Shown here piece by piece: positions 34,573-43,614 of a stretch of 64,000 nucleotides of DNA. Below the pieces are notes generated by a model. That model did no database searches. It saw only the letters and a program-made list of their open reading frames with translations, and was not told the DNA's origin. This stretch comes from Gordonia sp. PP30. Its GTDB lineage: Bacteria > Actinomycetota > Actinomycetes > Mycobacteriales > Mycobacteriaceae. Both the position numbers and the translations under genes were made by a program. How positions within the stretch are numbered: position 1 is the stretch's first letter; each line of letters opens with the position of its first letter. The stretch lies in contig NZ_CP095864.1 of assembly GCF_023100845.1 (NCBI RefSeq), positions 868,001 to 932,000 on the forward strand, written 5' to 3'.

Positions 34573-35313
34573 GTGACCCGTCAGCGAATCCTCATCACCG
34601 GCGCCAGCTCCGGACTCGGCGAGGGCATGGCCCGCGAGTTCGCCCGCCGCGGCCGTGCTCTCGGCCTCGCCGCGCGCCGCCTCGACCGTCTCACCGAACT
34701 GGCCGACGAGCTCGCGCCGCAGGCCGGGCAGATCGCGGTGACCCGCCTCGACGTCACCGATGTCGACGACGTGCCGCGCGCCTTCACCGAACTGGCCACC
34801 GAACTCGGCGGCGTCGACCGGGTGATCGTGAACGCCGGCCTCGGCAAGGGCTCCCCGATCGGCACCGGCCACGCGGCGGCCAACATCGAGACCGTGCAGA
34901 CCAACCTGATCGGCGCGCTCGCCCAGGCCGAGGCCGCGATGGAGATCTTCCGCGCGCAGGGCCACGGCCACCTGGTCCTGGTCAGCTCCATCAGCGCTGT
35001 CCGCGGGCTGCCCAAGGCCCAGGCGGCGTACTCCGCGTCGAAGGCCGGGGTGTCCGCGCTCGGCCAGGGGTTGCAGGCCGAACTGGCCGGGAGCCCGATC
35101 ACCGTCAGCGTGATCCTGCCGGGCTACATCGAGACCGACATCAACCGCGGGGTCAAGACCAAGCTGATGACCGACACCGACTCCGGTGTGCGGGCCATGG
35201 TCGCCGCGATCGAGGCCGAGCCGCGCCGTGCCGAGGTGCCCGCGTGGCCGTGGAAGCCGATCGCCGCCGCGCTGCGTTATCTCCCCGACGCCCTGTCCGC
35301 CAAGCTGGTGTAG
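34573..35313 (+). CDS. short-chain dehydrogenase/reductase
   Basis: 246 aa. ILITGASSGLGEGMAREFAR (cofactor), NAGLGKG, the catalytic Ser in VLVSSISAVRG, and Tyr-x-x-x-Lys in AAYSASKAGVSAL. The C-terminal WPWKPIAAALRYLPDALSAK is the membrane-associated tail seen in Rv0945-type SDRs, and gene order (Fpg, SDR, pgi) matches Rv0944-Rv0946. GTG at 34573 fits the first strand; a start 81 bp upstream is open but the extension is unlike the family. Substrate unknown. Confidence 0.88.
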   Translation: MTRQRILITGASSGLGEGMAREFARRGRALGLAARRLDRLTELADELAPQAGQIAVTRLDVTDVDDVPRAFTELATELGGVDRVIVNAGLGKGSPIGTGHAAANIETVQTNLIGALAQAEAAMEIFRAQGHGHLVLVSSISAVRGLPKAQAAYSASKAGVSALGQGLQAELAGSPITVSVILPGYIETDINRGVKTKLMTDTDSGVRAMVAAIEAEPRRAEVPAWPWKPIAAALRYLPDALSAKLV

Positions 35314-35352
35314 ACCCTGCGGTCCGCGCCGCGGGTCACTACTGTCGAACCC

Positions 35353-37035
35353 ATGAACGGCGACACCGGGCAGCGCGGAAACGACGACGGACTCGACATC
35401 ACCGCCACATCCTCCTGGGGTGCCCTCGCCGAGCATCGGAAACGATTCGACGCCGGCCTCCGCGGCCTGTTCGCGGACGATCCCGACCGGGGTGAACGAC
35501 TGACGGTCGACGCCGCAGACCTGCGCATCGACTACTCGAAGAACCTGGTCACCGGCGAGACGCTGGCCCTGCTCGCCGACCTCGCGCGTACCGCGCGCGT
35601 CGCGGACCTGCGCGACGCCATGCTGCGCGGTGAGCACCTCAACTCCTCCGAGGATCGCGCCGCGCTGCACACGGCGCTGCGGCTGCCCGACGATGCCACG
35701 CTGGTCGTCGACGGCCAGGACGTGGTCGGTGATGTGCACCGGGTGCTCGACGCGATGGGCGAGTTCGCCGACCGGGTTCGCTCCGGAGACTGGACCGGCT
35801 TCACCGGGAAGGCCATCACCGACGTCGTCAACATCGGCATCGGTGGTTCCGACCTCGGGCCGGCGATGGCCTACCAAGCGCTCCGGCACTACCGGAAGCC
35901 CGGCCTGCGCTGCCACTACGTCTCCAACATCGATCCGGCGGATCTGGCGGGCACGCTCGCCGGGCTCGACCCGGAGACGACGCTCTTCATCATCGCGTCG
36001 AAGACCTTCACCACCCTGGAGACGCTGACCAACGCCCGCGCCGCCCGGACCTGGCTGCTCGACCACTACGCCGGCGACGACGCCGCCGTCGCCCGGCACT
36101 TCGTCGCGGTCAGCACCAACGACGCCGAGGTGGCCGCCTTCGGCATCGACACGGCCCACATGTTCGGCTTCTGGAACTGGGTGGGCGGGCGCTACTCGCT
36201 GGACTCGGCCATCGGACTGTCGCTGATGATCGCCGTCGGGCCGGGGAACTTCGCCGACATGCTCGACGGCTTCCACCGGATGGACACCCACTTCGCGACG
36301 GCCCCGCTGGAGGCCAACGCGCCGGTCCTGCTCGCCCTGATCGGCCTCTGGTACTCCGATTTCTGGGATGCCCAGTCACACGCGGTGCTGCCGTACTCCA
36401 ACGACCTCGCGCGCTTCCCGGCCTACCTGCAACAGCTGGTGATGGAGTCGAACGGCAAGTCGGTCACCCGGGACGGGCAGCCGGTTCCGTGCCCCACCTC
36501 GACGGTGGTCTGGGGTGAGCCGGGCACCAACGGGCAGCACGCCTTCTACCAGCTGCTGCACCAGGGCACCTGGCTGATCCCGGCCGACTTCATCGGCTTC
36601 GCCCGACCACTGGACGACCTGCCCACCGCCGACGGCGGCTCCATGCACGACCTGCTGATGAGCAACTTCTTCGCCCAGACCGAGGTCCTCGCTTTCGGGA
36701 AGACCGCCGACGAGGTGGCCGCTGAGGGCGTCGATCCGCGGCTGGTGCCGCACAAGGTGATGCCCGGGAACCGGCCGACGACGTCGATCCTGGCCCCGGC
36801 GCTGACCCCGTCGGTGCTCGGCCAGCTGATCGCCCTCTACGAGCATCAGGTGTTCGTGAAGGCGATGGTCTGGGGGATCAATCCGTTCGATCAGTGGGGG
36901 GTGGAACTGGGTAAGCAGGCCGCGAACAAACTGGTCGCCGCGCTCAGTGATCCGGCCTCGCCGCCGCCTTTGCCGGATTCGTCCACTGACGCCATGGTGC
37001 GTTGGTACCGCGCCGAGCGGGGCCGCACGTCGTAA
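35353..37035 (+). CDS. pgi: glucose-6-phosphate isomerase
   Basis: Glycolysis/gluconeogenesis enzyme interconverting glucose 6-phosphate and fructose 6-phosphate. At 560 aa it is the normal bacterial length. It shows [55 protein letters not shown] (signature region with the catalytic Arg), and [20 protein letters not shown]. The last part, [16 protein letters not shown], holds the C-terminal catalytic Lys. DUF2853 follows after 66 bp. Confidence 0.97.
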   Translation: MNGDTGQRGNDDGLDITATSSWGALAEHRKRFDAGLRGLFADDPDRGERLTVDAADLRIDYSKNLVTGETLALLADLARTARVADLRDAMLRGEHLNSSEDRAALHTALRLPDDATLVVDGQDVVGDVHRVLDAMGEFADRVRSGDWTGFTGKAITDVVNIGIGGSDLGPAMAYQALRHYRKPGLRCHYVSNIDPADLAGTLAGLDPETTLFIIASKTFTTLETLTNARAARTWLLDHYAGDDAAVARHFVAVSTNDAEVAAFGIDTAHMFGFWNWVGGRYSLDSAIGLSLMIAVGPGNFADMLDGFHRMDTHFATAPLEANAPVLLALIGLWYSDFWDAQSHAVLPYSNDLARFPAYLQQLVMESNGKSVTRDGQPVPCPTSTVVWGEPGTNGQHAFYQLLHQGTWLIPADFIGFARPLDDLPTADGGSMHDLLMSNFFAQTEVLAFGKTADEVAAEGVDPRLVPHKVMPGNRPTTSILAPALTPSVLGQLIALYEHQVFVKAMVWGINPFDQWGVELGKQAANKLVAALSDPASPPPLPDSSTDAMVRWYRAERGRTS

Positions 37036-37101
37036 CCGGCCGGATCGCGGTGTGCGCGGTACTGTCGAGCGAGTCGGAACATCGATGACCTGGAGGAAAC
37101 C

Positions 37102-37419
37102 ATGAGTGATGCCCGTGAGACCGTTCTCGCCTACGTGCCGGACGCCGATGTCGACGTGGTCGACAAGATGGCCTCCGTCTACCGGCTGGCCCTGAGCAAC
37201 CGGGACGCCGCGCTCGTCTCGGCCAGCGACCCCGAGGAGCTCAAGACCGTCCGCGAGAACTTCCTGAAGGGCAAGCTCGGCCTCACCGAGGACGACGCCA
37301 CTCTCGACGCTGCCATCGCCGAGGTCCTGGCCGAGATGAAGGACGGCAAGGCCAACCCGCGCCTGGCCGTCTACTACAAGCTGGCCGCCAAGTTCGGCAA
37401 GCTCGACGTCTTCGCCTGA
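37102..37419 (+). CDS. DUF2853 protein
   Basis: 105-aa small helical protein: VLAYVPDADVDVVDKMASVY, RDAALVSASDPEELKTVREN, KLGLTEDDATLDAAIAEVL and a final LAVYYKLAAKFGKL. Matches DUF2853 (dimeric helical proteins) in length and in the pattern of a final YY-x-LA. Function unknown. ATG with a clear ribosome site TGGAGGAAACC just upstream. A REP-like repeat follows at 37434. Confidence 0.8.
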   Translation: MSDARETVLAYVPDADVDVVDKMASVYRLALSNRDAALVSASDPEELKTVRENFLKGKLGLTEDDATLDAAIAEVLAEMKDGKANPRLAVYYKLAAKFGKLDVFA

Positions 37420-37433
37420 GTCGGCCTGCGGTC

Positions 37434-37481
37434 CCTGAGCTCGTGTCGGAGCTTGCGACGACACGAAGTCGAAGGGTCGAA
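37434..37481 (+). repeat. short interspersed palindromic repeat, copy A
   Basis: 48-bp element CCTGAGCTCGTGTCGGAGCT... ending TCGAA. It contains inner arms TCGTGTCG/CGACACGA. It matches 59728-59775 with three mismatches (45 of 48). Intergenic here, between DUF2853 and the chorismate mutase gene. Confidence 0.85.
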
Positions 37482-37522
37482 GTCCTCGGCTCCGCTCGCA
37501 CGATGATCGGGCGGAGTCGGGG

Positions 37523-37855
37523 CTACCGCCCGAGCGGTCCGCGTCCCAGACGCAGCAGCAGCATCGCGAGCGTGTGACCTTCCGGTCCGAGCGCGGAGAA
37601 CCGCTCCAGCACCTTCACCTCGCGGCTGTGCACCAGTCGCGGGCCGCCGGCCGCCATCCGCGCCGCGCCGATCTTCTTCGACACGGCCGAGCGTCGCTGG
37701 ACCGCGGCCAGGATGATCGCATCCATCCGGTCGATCTCGCCGCGCAGTTCGTCGATGTCGTCCGGGAGGTCGGCCACGTCGCTGCCGAGGTCGTACGCCG
37801 ACAGATCGATCTGCTGCTTCGGATCCTGCTCGCTCACGTCTACCGATCTTGCCAT
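37523..37855 (-). CDS. chorismate mutase, AroQ type (actinobacterial short form)
   Basis: 110 aa. Rearranges chorismate to prephenate in Phe/Tyr synthesis. Helix 1 has DDIDELRGEIDRMDAIILAA, then VQRRSAVSKKIGAARMAAGG and VHSREVKVLERFSALGPEG, the long first and second helices of AroQ-delta enzymes like Rv0948c. Such enzymes are weak alone and are activated by DAHP synthase. Order pgi, CM, UvrD1 is as in M. tuberculosis. ATG at 37855; an upstream ATG exists at 37873. Confidence 0.88.
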   Translation of the reverse strand: MARSVDVSEQDPKQQIDLSAYDLGSDVADLPDDIDELRGEIDRMDAIILAAVQRRSAVSKKIGAARMAAGGPRLVHSREVKVLERFSALGPEGHTLAMLLLRLGRGPLGR

Positions 37856-37881
37856 GCCGGGTGCTTGGCACACTGGACGGC

Positions 37882-39717
37882 ATGACCGACGAGCACTCCG
37901 CGGGCCTGGCCCGGATCGGGATCATCGCCACCGTCGCGATCGTCGCCCAGGCGGTGGTGCGCGGGATCCTGGTGGCCCGGGGGAACTTCTACTGGGACGA
38001 CCTGATCCTCATCGGGAAGGCCTCCGCCCACCCGATCCTGAGCTGGGACTACCTCGGCGCCGATCACGACGGCCACTTCATGCCCGGTGCGTTCCTGCTG
38101 GCCGGGATCACCACGGTGGCGGCCCCCGTGCAGTGGTGGCTGCCGGCCGCCACGCTGGTGGTGTTGCAGGTGCTCGCCTCGCTCGCCGTGTGGCGGATGA
38201 TCCGCACGCTGGCGCCGACCGCGCGACTCGGCGCGATCGTGGCGCTGGCGTTCTACCTCTTCTCCCCGATGACGGTGAGTTCCTTCGCCTGGTGGGCGGC
38301 CGGCCTGAACTCGCTGCCCATGCAGGCCGCGATGGCGGTCGTCGTCGCCAACGCGGTGCTGCTGGTCCGCCGGGATCCGGCGGTCGACGAACGACGGCGC
38401 CGCGTCCTCACCGCGGGTGCGATCGCGGCCTTCGTGGTGGCGCTGCTGTTCTTCGAGAAGTCGCTGTTCATCCTGCCGGTGGCCTTCGTCGCGGCGGTGC
38501 TGGTGACCGGCCGGGAGGCCGGCGTCGGCGGCGGCGACTACCGCGACTCCGCGCTGACGGTCACCGCACGCCGGGCACGCCCGCTCTGGCTCGCCCTCAC
38601 CGGGGTCTTCGCGGTCTGGATCGTCGTCTACCTCTCGGTGTCGTCGGCGACGGCCGGTCCGCATTCGCTGGGGCAGACGGGCCGACTGGTCTGGCGCAGC
38701 GTGAACGACGCGATCGTGCCGTCCTTGGTCGGCGGCCCGTGGCACTGGGACCGGTGGCTGCCGTCGCCGCCGATGGGTTTCCCCGCCGTCTGGATGATCG
38801 TGGCCGGCTGGGTGCTGCTCGCCGCGGTCGTGGTGTGGACCTGGCAGACCCGGCGCGGCGGTCTCGCGGTCTGGGCCGCGGCGGCGCTCTACGCGGTCGG
38901 CGCGCAGATCCCGGTGATGTGGAACCGGTCCAGTCCCGCCACCGCGCTGGAGCTGGCGCAGACCATGCGCTACCTGCCCGACACCGCGCTGGTGATCGCG
39001 ATCGCCATCGCGCTGGTGGCCTCGGCCCCGCCGCGGGGTGCGCACGCGCCGCGGGCCGCGGCGACCTCCCGCGCCCCGCGGGTGGCGCTGGCCGTCGGTG
39101 CGGTGGCCGTCGTGGCGTCGGCGCTGGTCGGTACGGCGTCGTTCTCGGCGTCGTGGCGCGACGATCCCACCGGCGACTATCTGGCGACCGCCAAGAAGTC
39201 CCTGGCGCAGCACCGCGACCTGGTGATGTTCGATCAGGCTCTGCCGCTGGAGGTGCTCACCCCGGTGGCCTACCCGAACAACCAGATCAGCCGGGTCTTC
39301 GGGCGGGTCCGTGACCGCCCGCGGTTCGGCTCGGTGACCGACCGTCTGATGGTCCTCGACGAGGCCGGGGCGATGGTGCCCGGCGGGGTCAGTCCGGTGC
39401 GCGAGGTACCCGAGAGCGGCGGCACGTGCGCCAGGCCGGCGCTCACCGGTCCGACCCGGCTGACGCTGTCAGGTCCGCTGATCGAATGGAAGTGGACGGT
39501 GGCGCTGAGCTACTGCGCCGACGTCGACGGCGAGATCGGCGTCCGGCTCGACGGCGACGAGCTGCGCGTGCCCGTGCGCGCGGGGCTGCACCCTGTCTAC
39601 TTCCAGCTGTCCGGCGGCGGGCACGAGCTCGTCGTGCGTCCGCTGACGCCGGGCCTGGCCCTGCACACCGGCGCCGGGCGGGTCGGCGAGCCGATCGTCG
39701 CCGCGTACGCGCCGTGA
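37882..39717 (+). CDS. large polytopic membrane protein (GT-C-like)
   Basis: 611 aa. About 10 hydrophobic segments occur from residue 10 to about 420, and the soluble C-terminal 190 residues include a beta-rich domain ending VGEPIVAAYAP. The first loop has NFYWDDLILIGKASAH: an acidic DD after a first helix is the layout of GT-C glycosyltransferases, but no subfamily is recognised. By neighbourhood (pcrA next, arabinan-type cell wall nearby) a cell-envelope role is plausible. ATG at 37882; a start 33 bp upstream exists but overlaps chorismate mutase. Confidence 0.7.
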   Translation: MTDEHSAGLARIGIIATVAIVAQAVVRGILVARGNFYWDDLILIGKASAHPILSWDYLGADHDGHFMPGAFLLAGITTVAAPVQWWLPAATLVVLQVLASLAVWRMIRTLAPTARLGAIVALAFYLFSPMTVSSFAWWAAGLNSLPMQAAMAVVVANAVLLVRRDPAVDERRRRVLTAGAIAAFVVALLFFEKSLFILPVAFVAAVLVTGREAGVGGGDYRDSALTVTARRARPLWLALTGVFAVWIVVYLSVSSATAGPHSLGQTGRLVWRSVNDAIVPSLVGGPWHWDRWLPSPPMGFPAVWMIVAGWVLLAAVVVWTWQTRRGGLAVWAAAALYAVGAQIPVMWNRSSPATALELAQTMRYLPDTALVIAIAIALVASAPPRGAHAPRAAATSRAPRVALAVGAVAVVASALVGTASFSASWRDDPTGDYLATAKKSLAQHRDLVMFDQALPLEVLTPVAYPNNQISRVFGRVRDRPRFGSVTDRLMVLDEAGAMVPGGVSPVREVPESGGTCARPALTGPTRLTLSGPLIEWKWTVALSYCADVDGEIGVRLDGDELRVPVRAGLHPVYFQLSGGGHELVVRPLTPGLALHTGAGRVGEPIVAAYAP

Positions 39718-39778
39718 CCGGCTCGCCGGCCCTCCCACGGTCGGTCGTGTCGGAGGTCGCCGGTAGCCTGGACAGGCG

Positions 39779-42259
39779 ATGACATCCTCTTCTGACCAGC
39801 TTCTCGACGGCCTCAATCCCCAGCAGCGCGCGGCGGTGCTGCACAGCGGCTCGCCGCTGCTCATCGTGGCCGGCGCCGGGTCGGGAAAGACGGCGGTGCT
39901 CACCCGCCGGATCGCCTACCTGCTCGCCGAACGCGGGGTGACGCCCGGGCAGATCCTGGCGATCACCTTCACCAACAAGGCCGCCGCCGAGATGCGCGAG
40001 CGGGTGATCGATCTGGTCGGCCCGCGCGCCAACTACATGTGGGTGTCGACCTTCCACTCCACCTGCGTGCGGATCCTCCGCGCGCAGGCGTCGCTCCTGG
40101 GCAACCGGAACTCCAACTTCTCCATCTACGACTCCGACGACTCGCGGCGGCTGCTCGGCATGGTGGTGCGCGATCTCGGACTCGACCCGAAGAAGTACAG
40201 CCCGCGCGGCCTGTCGACGGTGATCTCCAACTTCAAGAACGAGCTGAAAGATCCGGAGGAGGTGGCCGCCACCCTCGCGGACATCCGGCCGCAACAGGGG
40301 CAGACCGCCGAGGACATCGCGCGCGTCTACGCCGAGTACCAGCGGCGGCTCGCCGACGCCAACGCCTTCGACTTCGACGACCTGATCGGCGAGACGGTAG
40401 CCCTGCTGCAGCGGCATCCCGAGGTGGCCGAGTACTACCGGCGCCGGTTCCGGCACGTCCTGGTCGACGAGTACCAGGACACCAACCACGCGCAGTACAT
40501 GTTCGTGCGGGAACTGGTCGGCGAAGCCGACTCGGGGGTCACGGCGCCGTCGGAGCTGTGCGTCGTCGGCGATTCCGATCAGTCGATCTACGCCTTCCGC
40601 GGTGCGACGATCCGCAACATCGAGGAGTTCGAGCGCGACTACCCGAACGCGGAGACGGTGCTGCTGGAACAGAACTACCGGTCCACGCAGACGATCCTGT
40701 CGGCCGCGAACGCGGTGATCGCGCGGAACGCGAACCGCCGGGAGAAGAAGCTGTGGACCGACGCCGGCGACGGTGAGCTGATCGTCGGCTACGTCGCCGA
40801 CTCCGATCGGGATGAGGCGCAGTTCATCGCCAAGGAGATCGACGAGCTGTGCGACTATTCCGTCGGCGGATCGAGCTCGGCCAAGTACTCCGACATCGCG
40901 GTGTTCTACCGCACCAACACCGGCTCGCGGCCCATCGAGGAGTCGTTCATCCGGCACGGCATCCCGTACAAGGTGGTCGGCGGCACCCGCTTCTACGAGC
41001 GTAAAGAGGTGCGCGACGTCGTCGCGTACCTGCGCGTGGTCGCCAACCCCGACGACTCGGTGAGCCTGCGCCGCATCCTCAACACCCCGCGCCGCGGCAT
41101 CGGGGACCGTGCCGAGGCCTGCGTCGCCGTGCACTCGGAGAACCTCGGGATCAGCTTCTATCAGGCGCTGGTGGAGGCGCAGGAGAACCGGGTGCCGCTG
41201 CTGAACACGCGTGCGGTGAAGCAGATCGGCGGTTTCGTCGACCTGATCGAGGGGCTGCGGCGCGACTTCCTGCTCGCCTTCGCGTCCGACGACGACGGTG
41301 ACGCGGCGATCGCCGATGCGACCGCGGAGGGAGCCGACATCGGCGACCTGGTCGAGGCGATCGTCGACCGCACCGGCTATCGCGCCGAGCTGGAGGCCTC
41401 CAACGACCCGCAGGACGGCGCCCGCCTGGACAACCTGAACGAACTGGTCGCCGTCGCTCGTGACTTCAGCCTGGAAGCCGCGCAACGCGACCTCGACGAC
41501 GAGTACGAGGACGAGCCCGATGACGAGGACTCCGCCGTCGCCGAAGGGGAACCGGAGCCGGGATCCCTCGCCGCGTTCCTGGAGAAGGTGGCGCTGGTGG
41601 CCGACGCCGACCAGGTGCCGGAGCAGGACGAGGGTGTGGTGACCCTGATGACCCTGCACACCGCCAAGGGCCTGGAGTTCCCGATCGTGTTCGTCACCGG
41701 CTGGGAAGACGGCATGTTCCCGCATCAGCGGGCGTTGGGCGACGGTGCCGAGCTGAGCGAGGAACGACGCCTCGCCTACGTCGGCATCACCCGCGCGCGG
41801 CAGCGCCTGTACGTCTCGCGCGCCATCATGCGCGCGGCCTGGGGCCAGCCGGTGGAGAACCCGGAATCCCGCTTCCTGCAAGAGATCCCGCAGCACCTGG
41901 TCGACTGGCGCCGGACCGAACCGCGCCGTGAGCGCGGCGGTTTCGGCGGCTCGCGCCCCGGCGCGGGCCGGCCGTTCGGATACGGTTCAGCCGCCGGTGG
42001 TGCGTCGTCGGGGATGCGCGGACGCGCGTCGTACCCTTCGACGGGGCTCAGGGACCGTTCATCGGACCCCACGCGCGGCCGCAACAAGTCGGTGCACTAC
42101 GACATCGGCGACCGGATCAACCATCCGAAGTACGGGATGGGGAAGGCCGTCGCCAAGACCGGCGCGGGTCCCACCGAGCAGATCACCTTCGATTTCGGCG
42201 GCAACGTCGGCCGGGTGACCCTGCTTACCCTCGGCGGTCTCCCCGGTGAGAAGCTGTAA
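39779..42259 (+). CDS. pcrA: ATP-dependent DNA helicase UvrD1/PcrA
   Basis: Superfamily 1A 3'-5' helicase of excision repair and stalled-fork processing. 826 aa. Motif I VAGAGSGKTAVLTRR near residue 32, motif Ia ITFTNKAAAEM, motif II VDEYQDTN, motif III GDSDQSIYAFRGA, motif IV YRSTQTILS, motif V LMTLHTAKGLEFP and motif VI YVGITRARQRL. The C-terminal Tudor-like part begins near IGDRINHPKYGMG. A REP-like repeat sits in frame in the linker at 42034-42057. Order matches Rv0949. Confidence 0.96.
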   Translation: MTSSSDQLLDGLNPQQRAAVLHSGSPLLIVAGAGSGKTAVLTRRIAYLLAERGVTPGQILAITFTNKAAAEMRERVIDLVGPRANYMWVSTFHSTCVRILRAQASLLGNRNSNFSIYDSDDSRRLLGMVVRDLGLDPKKYSPRGLSTVISNFKNELKDPEEVAATLADIRPQQGQTAEDIARVYAEYQRRLADANAFDFDDLIGETVALLQRHPEVAEYYRRRFRHVLVDEYQDTNHAQYMFVRELVGEADSGVTAPSELCVVGDSDQSIYAFRGATIRNIEEFERDYPNAETVLLEQNYRSTQTILSAANAVIARNANRREKKLWTDAGDGELIVGYVADSDRDEAQFIAKEIDELCDYSVGGSSSAKYSDIAVFYRTNTGSRPIEESFIRHGIPYKVVGGTRFYERKEVRDVVAYLRVVANPDDSVSLRRILNTPRRGIGDRAEACVAVHSENLGISFYQALVEAQENRVPLLNTRAVKQIGGFVDLIEGLRRDFLLAFASDDDGDAAIADATAEGADIGDLVEAIVDRTGYRAELEASNDPQDGARLDNLNELVAVARDFSLEAAQRDLDDEYEDEPDDEDSAVAEGEPEPGSLAAFLEKVALVADADQVPEQDEGVVTLMTLHTAKGLEFPIVFVTGWEDGMFPHQRALGDGAELSEERRLAYVGITRARQRLYVSRAIMRAAWGQPVENPESRFLQEIPQHLVDWRRTEPRRERGGFGGSRPGAGRPFGYGSAAGGASSGMRGRASYPSTGLRDRSSDPTRGRNKSVHYDIGDRINHPKYGMGKAVAKTGAGPTEQITFDFGGNVGRVTLLTLGGLPGEKL
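42034..42057 (+). repeat. short interspersed repeat inside pcrA
   Basis: 24 bp, CCCTTCGACGGGGCTCAGGG followed by ACCG, in frame at residues of about 752-760 (PSTGLRD). It resembles the half elements found in the acetoacetyl-CoA synthetase gene and lies in the variable linker before the C-terminal domain, where an insertion is tolerated. Confidence 0.6.
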
Positions 42260-42319
42260 CCGGTCGCCGGACACCCGCGGGCGGCGGGAAATGCCGGTCG
42301 GTGATGGGAGTGGTGTCGC

Positions 42320-43369
42320 TCAGCCGGTGTAGGCGGACATGCGGATGCCGTGCGCGGCGAGCCAGGGTGCCGGGTCGATCTTCTTACCGTGCTGCCACAC
42401 CTCGAAGTGCAGGTGCGGGCCGGTGGAGAAGCCCTCGGAGCCGACCAGGGCGATCACATCGCCCGCGGTCACCTTCTGGCCCTCCTTGACCAGCACGCCC
42501 GACGACGCCATGTGGCCGTACATCGTGATGGTGCCGTCGGCGGCCTTGAGCCAGATCCAGTTGCCGAACCCGGACGCCGGTCCGGCCTTGACGATGGTGC
42601 CGTCGGTGACCGCGTGGATCGGGGTGCCCAGCGGTGCGGCGAAGTCGAGGCCGGTGTGCATGGTGCCCCAGCGCATCGCGAACCCGGAGGTGAAGGCGTA
42701 GTGGCCGAGCGGGATCGGCGAATCGTACAGCGGCTTGCGTGCGGCGTTCTCCCGGGCGGCCTGCTCGGCGGACAGCTGCTTGCCGATCTTCAGCTGATCG
42801 GTGTAGCCGGTCATGTCCGCTCCGGCGGCGGCCGGGACGGCGCCGCCGTTCAGGTCGGAGGTGTTCGCGGCCAGAGCCGGGGCCGGAGCGCTGTCGCCGG
42901 CCGGTGCGGGATCGGCGGCGACGGTGGTCTCGTGGGTGCTCGAACCGGCGACGGCCGCGGCCGCGGCACCGGCGGCCACGGCGATCAGCGCGGTCCGGGC
43001 CCGCAGCGAACTCGGCGGTCCGGCCCGATGCGCGCCGCGCTTCCCGGTGACCGGGGGCTTCGTGACCGGCGGATCCTGCGGCTGGGGCTCGCCGGCGGGC
43101 GCACGATCGGCGGCGGTGATCGCGGTGGACCCGCGCACGGCGGAGGTGACGAGCGGGACCTCGGCACGAGTGGTTTCGGCGGGCGTGGACACCGGCGAGA
43201 CGGGCTCGCCCGATCGTGCCGGACCGAGGCCGAGCCGAAGGCTGCGCGGCGGGAGCGGGATGTCGCGGGTCATGGGACCGACGGCGGCGGGATCGGCGGC
43301 AGACACCGCGTCTCGCCGGATACGTTCGGTCACTTCAGTCACCTCGAGCCGCCCTTTCGCTGTAACCAT
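42320..43369 (-). CDS. M23-family metallopeptidase (LytM type)
   Basis: 349 aa. A Pro-rich N-terminal region leads to one membrane segment near residues 146-164 (TALIAVAAGAAAAAVAG), then a linker. The C-terminal zinc domain has HTGLDFAAPLGTPIHAV (zinc His and Asp), ITMYGHMASSG and GSEGFSTGPHLHFEVWQHG (HxH pair). Peptidoglycan endopeptidase or its regulator, in the place of Rv0950c. All three zinc ligands are present, so it is predicted active. The leader is described separately. Confidence 0.9.
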   Translation of the reverse strand: MVTAKGRLEVTEVTERIRRDAVSAADPAAVGPMTRDIPLPPRSLRLGLGPARSGEPVSPVSTPAETTRAEVPLVTSAVRGSTAITAADRAPAGEPQPQDPPVTKPPVTGKRGAHRAGPPSSLRARTALIAVAAGAAAAAVAGSSTHETTVAADPAPAGDSAPAPALAANTSDLNGGAVPAAAGADMTGYTDQLKIGKQLSAEQAARENAARKPLYDSPIPLGHYAFTSGFAMRWGTMHTGLDFAAPLGTPIHAVTDGTIVKAGPASGFGNWIWLKAADGTITMYGHMASSGVLVKEGQKVTAGDVIALVGSEGFSTGPHLHFEVWQHGKKIDPAPWLAAHGIRMSAYTG

Positions 43370-43549
43370 CTCGTTATCAACCCCATGAACGGTAACCGGT
43401 GGGCAGGTGCTAAGTCCACCCGCCGACCGCCCGTTCCTGACTGAACGGACAGCGAACGGTGTCTCACCGGCGGGTTTCTTCCTACCCGCAGGTAAGTGAT
43501 TCTTTCCACTCGGAGCCGGACCCGACTCGGGAGTAGGGGTCGGCGGGTC
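43370..43549 (-). promoter_or_regulatory. structured leader between M23 peptidase and sucC
   Basis: Two clean hairpins in the leader of the M23 gene: CCGTTC/GAACGG at 43431-43448 and GCGGGT/ACCCGC at 43470-43489. A riboswitch of the ydaO (c-di-AMP) type is known upstream of some actinobacterial cell-wall hydrolases, but its conserved core was not identified here. On the other strand TAGAAT at 43550-43555 could be a sucC -10. Confidence 0.35.
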
Positions 43550-43614
43550 TAGAATTTCTTGTGGCCCGCGTTACCCGAGTGGGTCTACTTCCCACACTTC
43601 AGATGGTGAGCTGA

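Noticed and set aside
32185-36291. 1,368-codon open frame on the minus strand
   Set aside because: It runs antisense through pgi and an SDR gene and through the DUF4185 and DUF559 genes in another frame; composition is Arg/Asp/His-rich noise of high-GC DNA.
39443-41896. 817-codon open frame antisense to pcrA
   Set aside because: pcrA has all helicase motifs on the plus strand; the antisense frame has no motif and is a shadow.
43370-43560. ydaO c-di-AMP riboswitch
   Set aside because: Hairpins are present but the conserved core could not be identified by eye, so it is kept only as a hypothesis.
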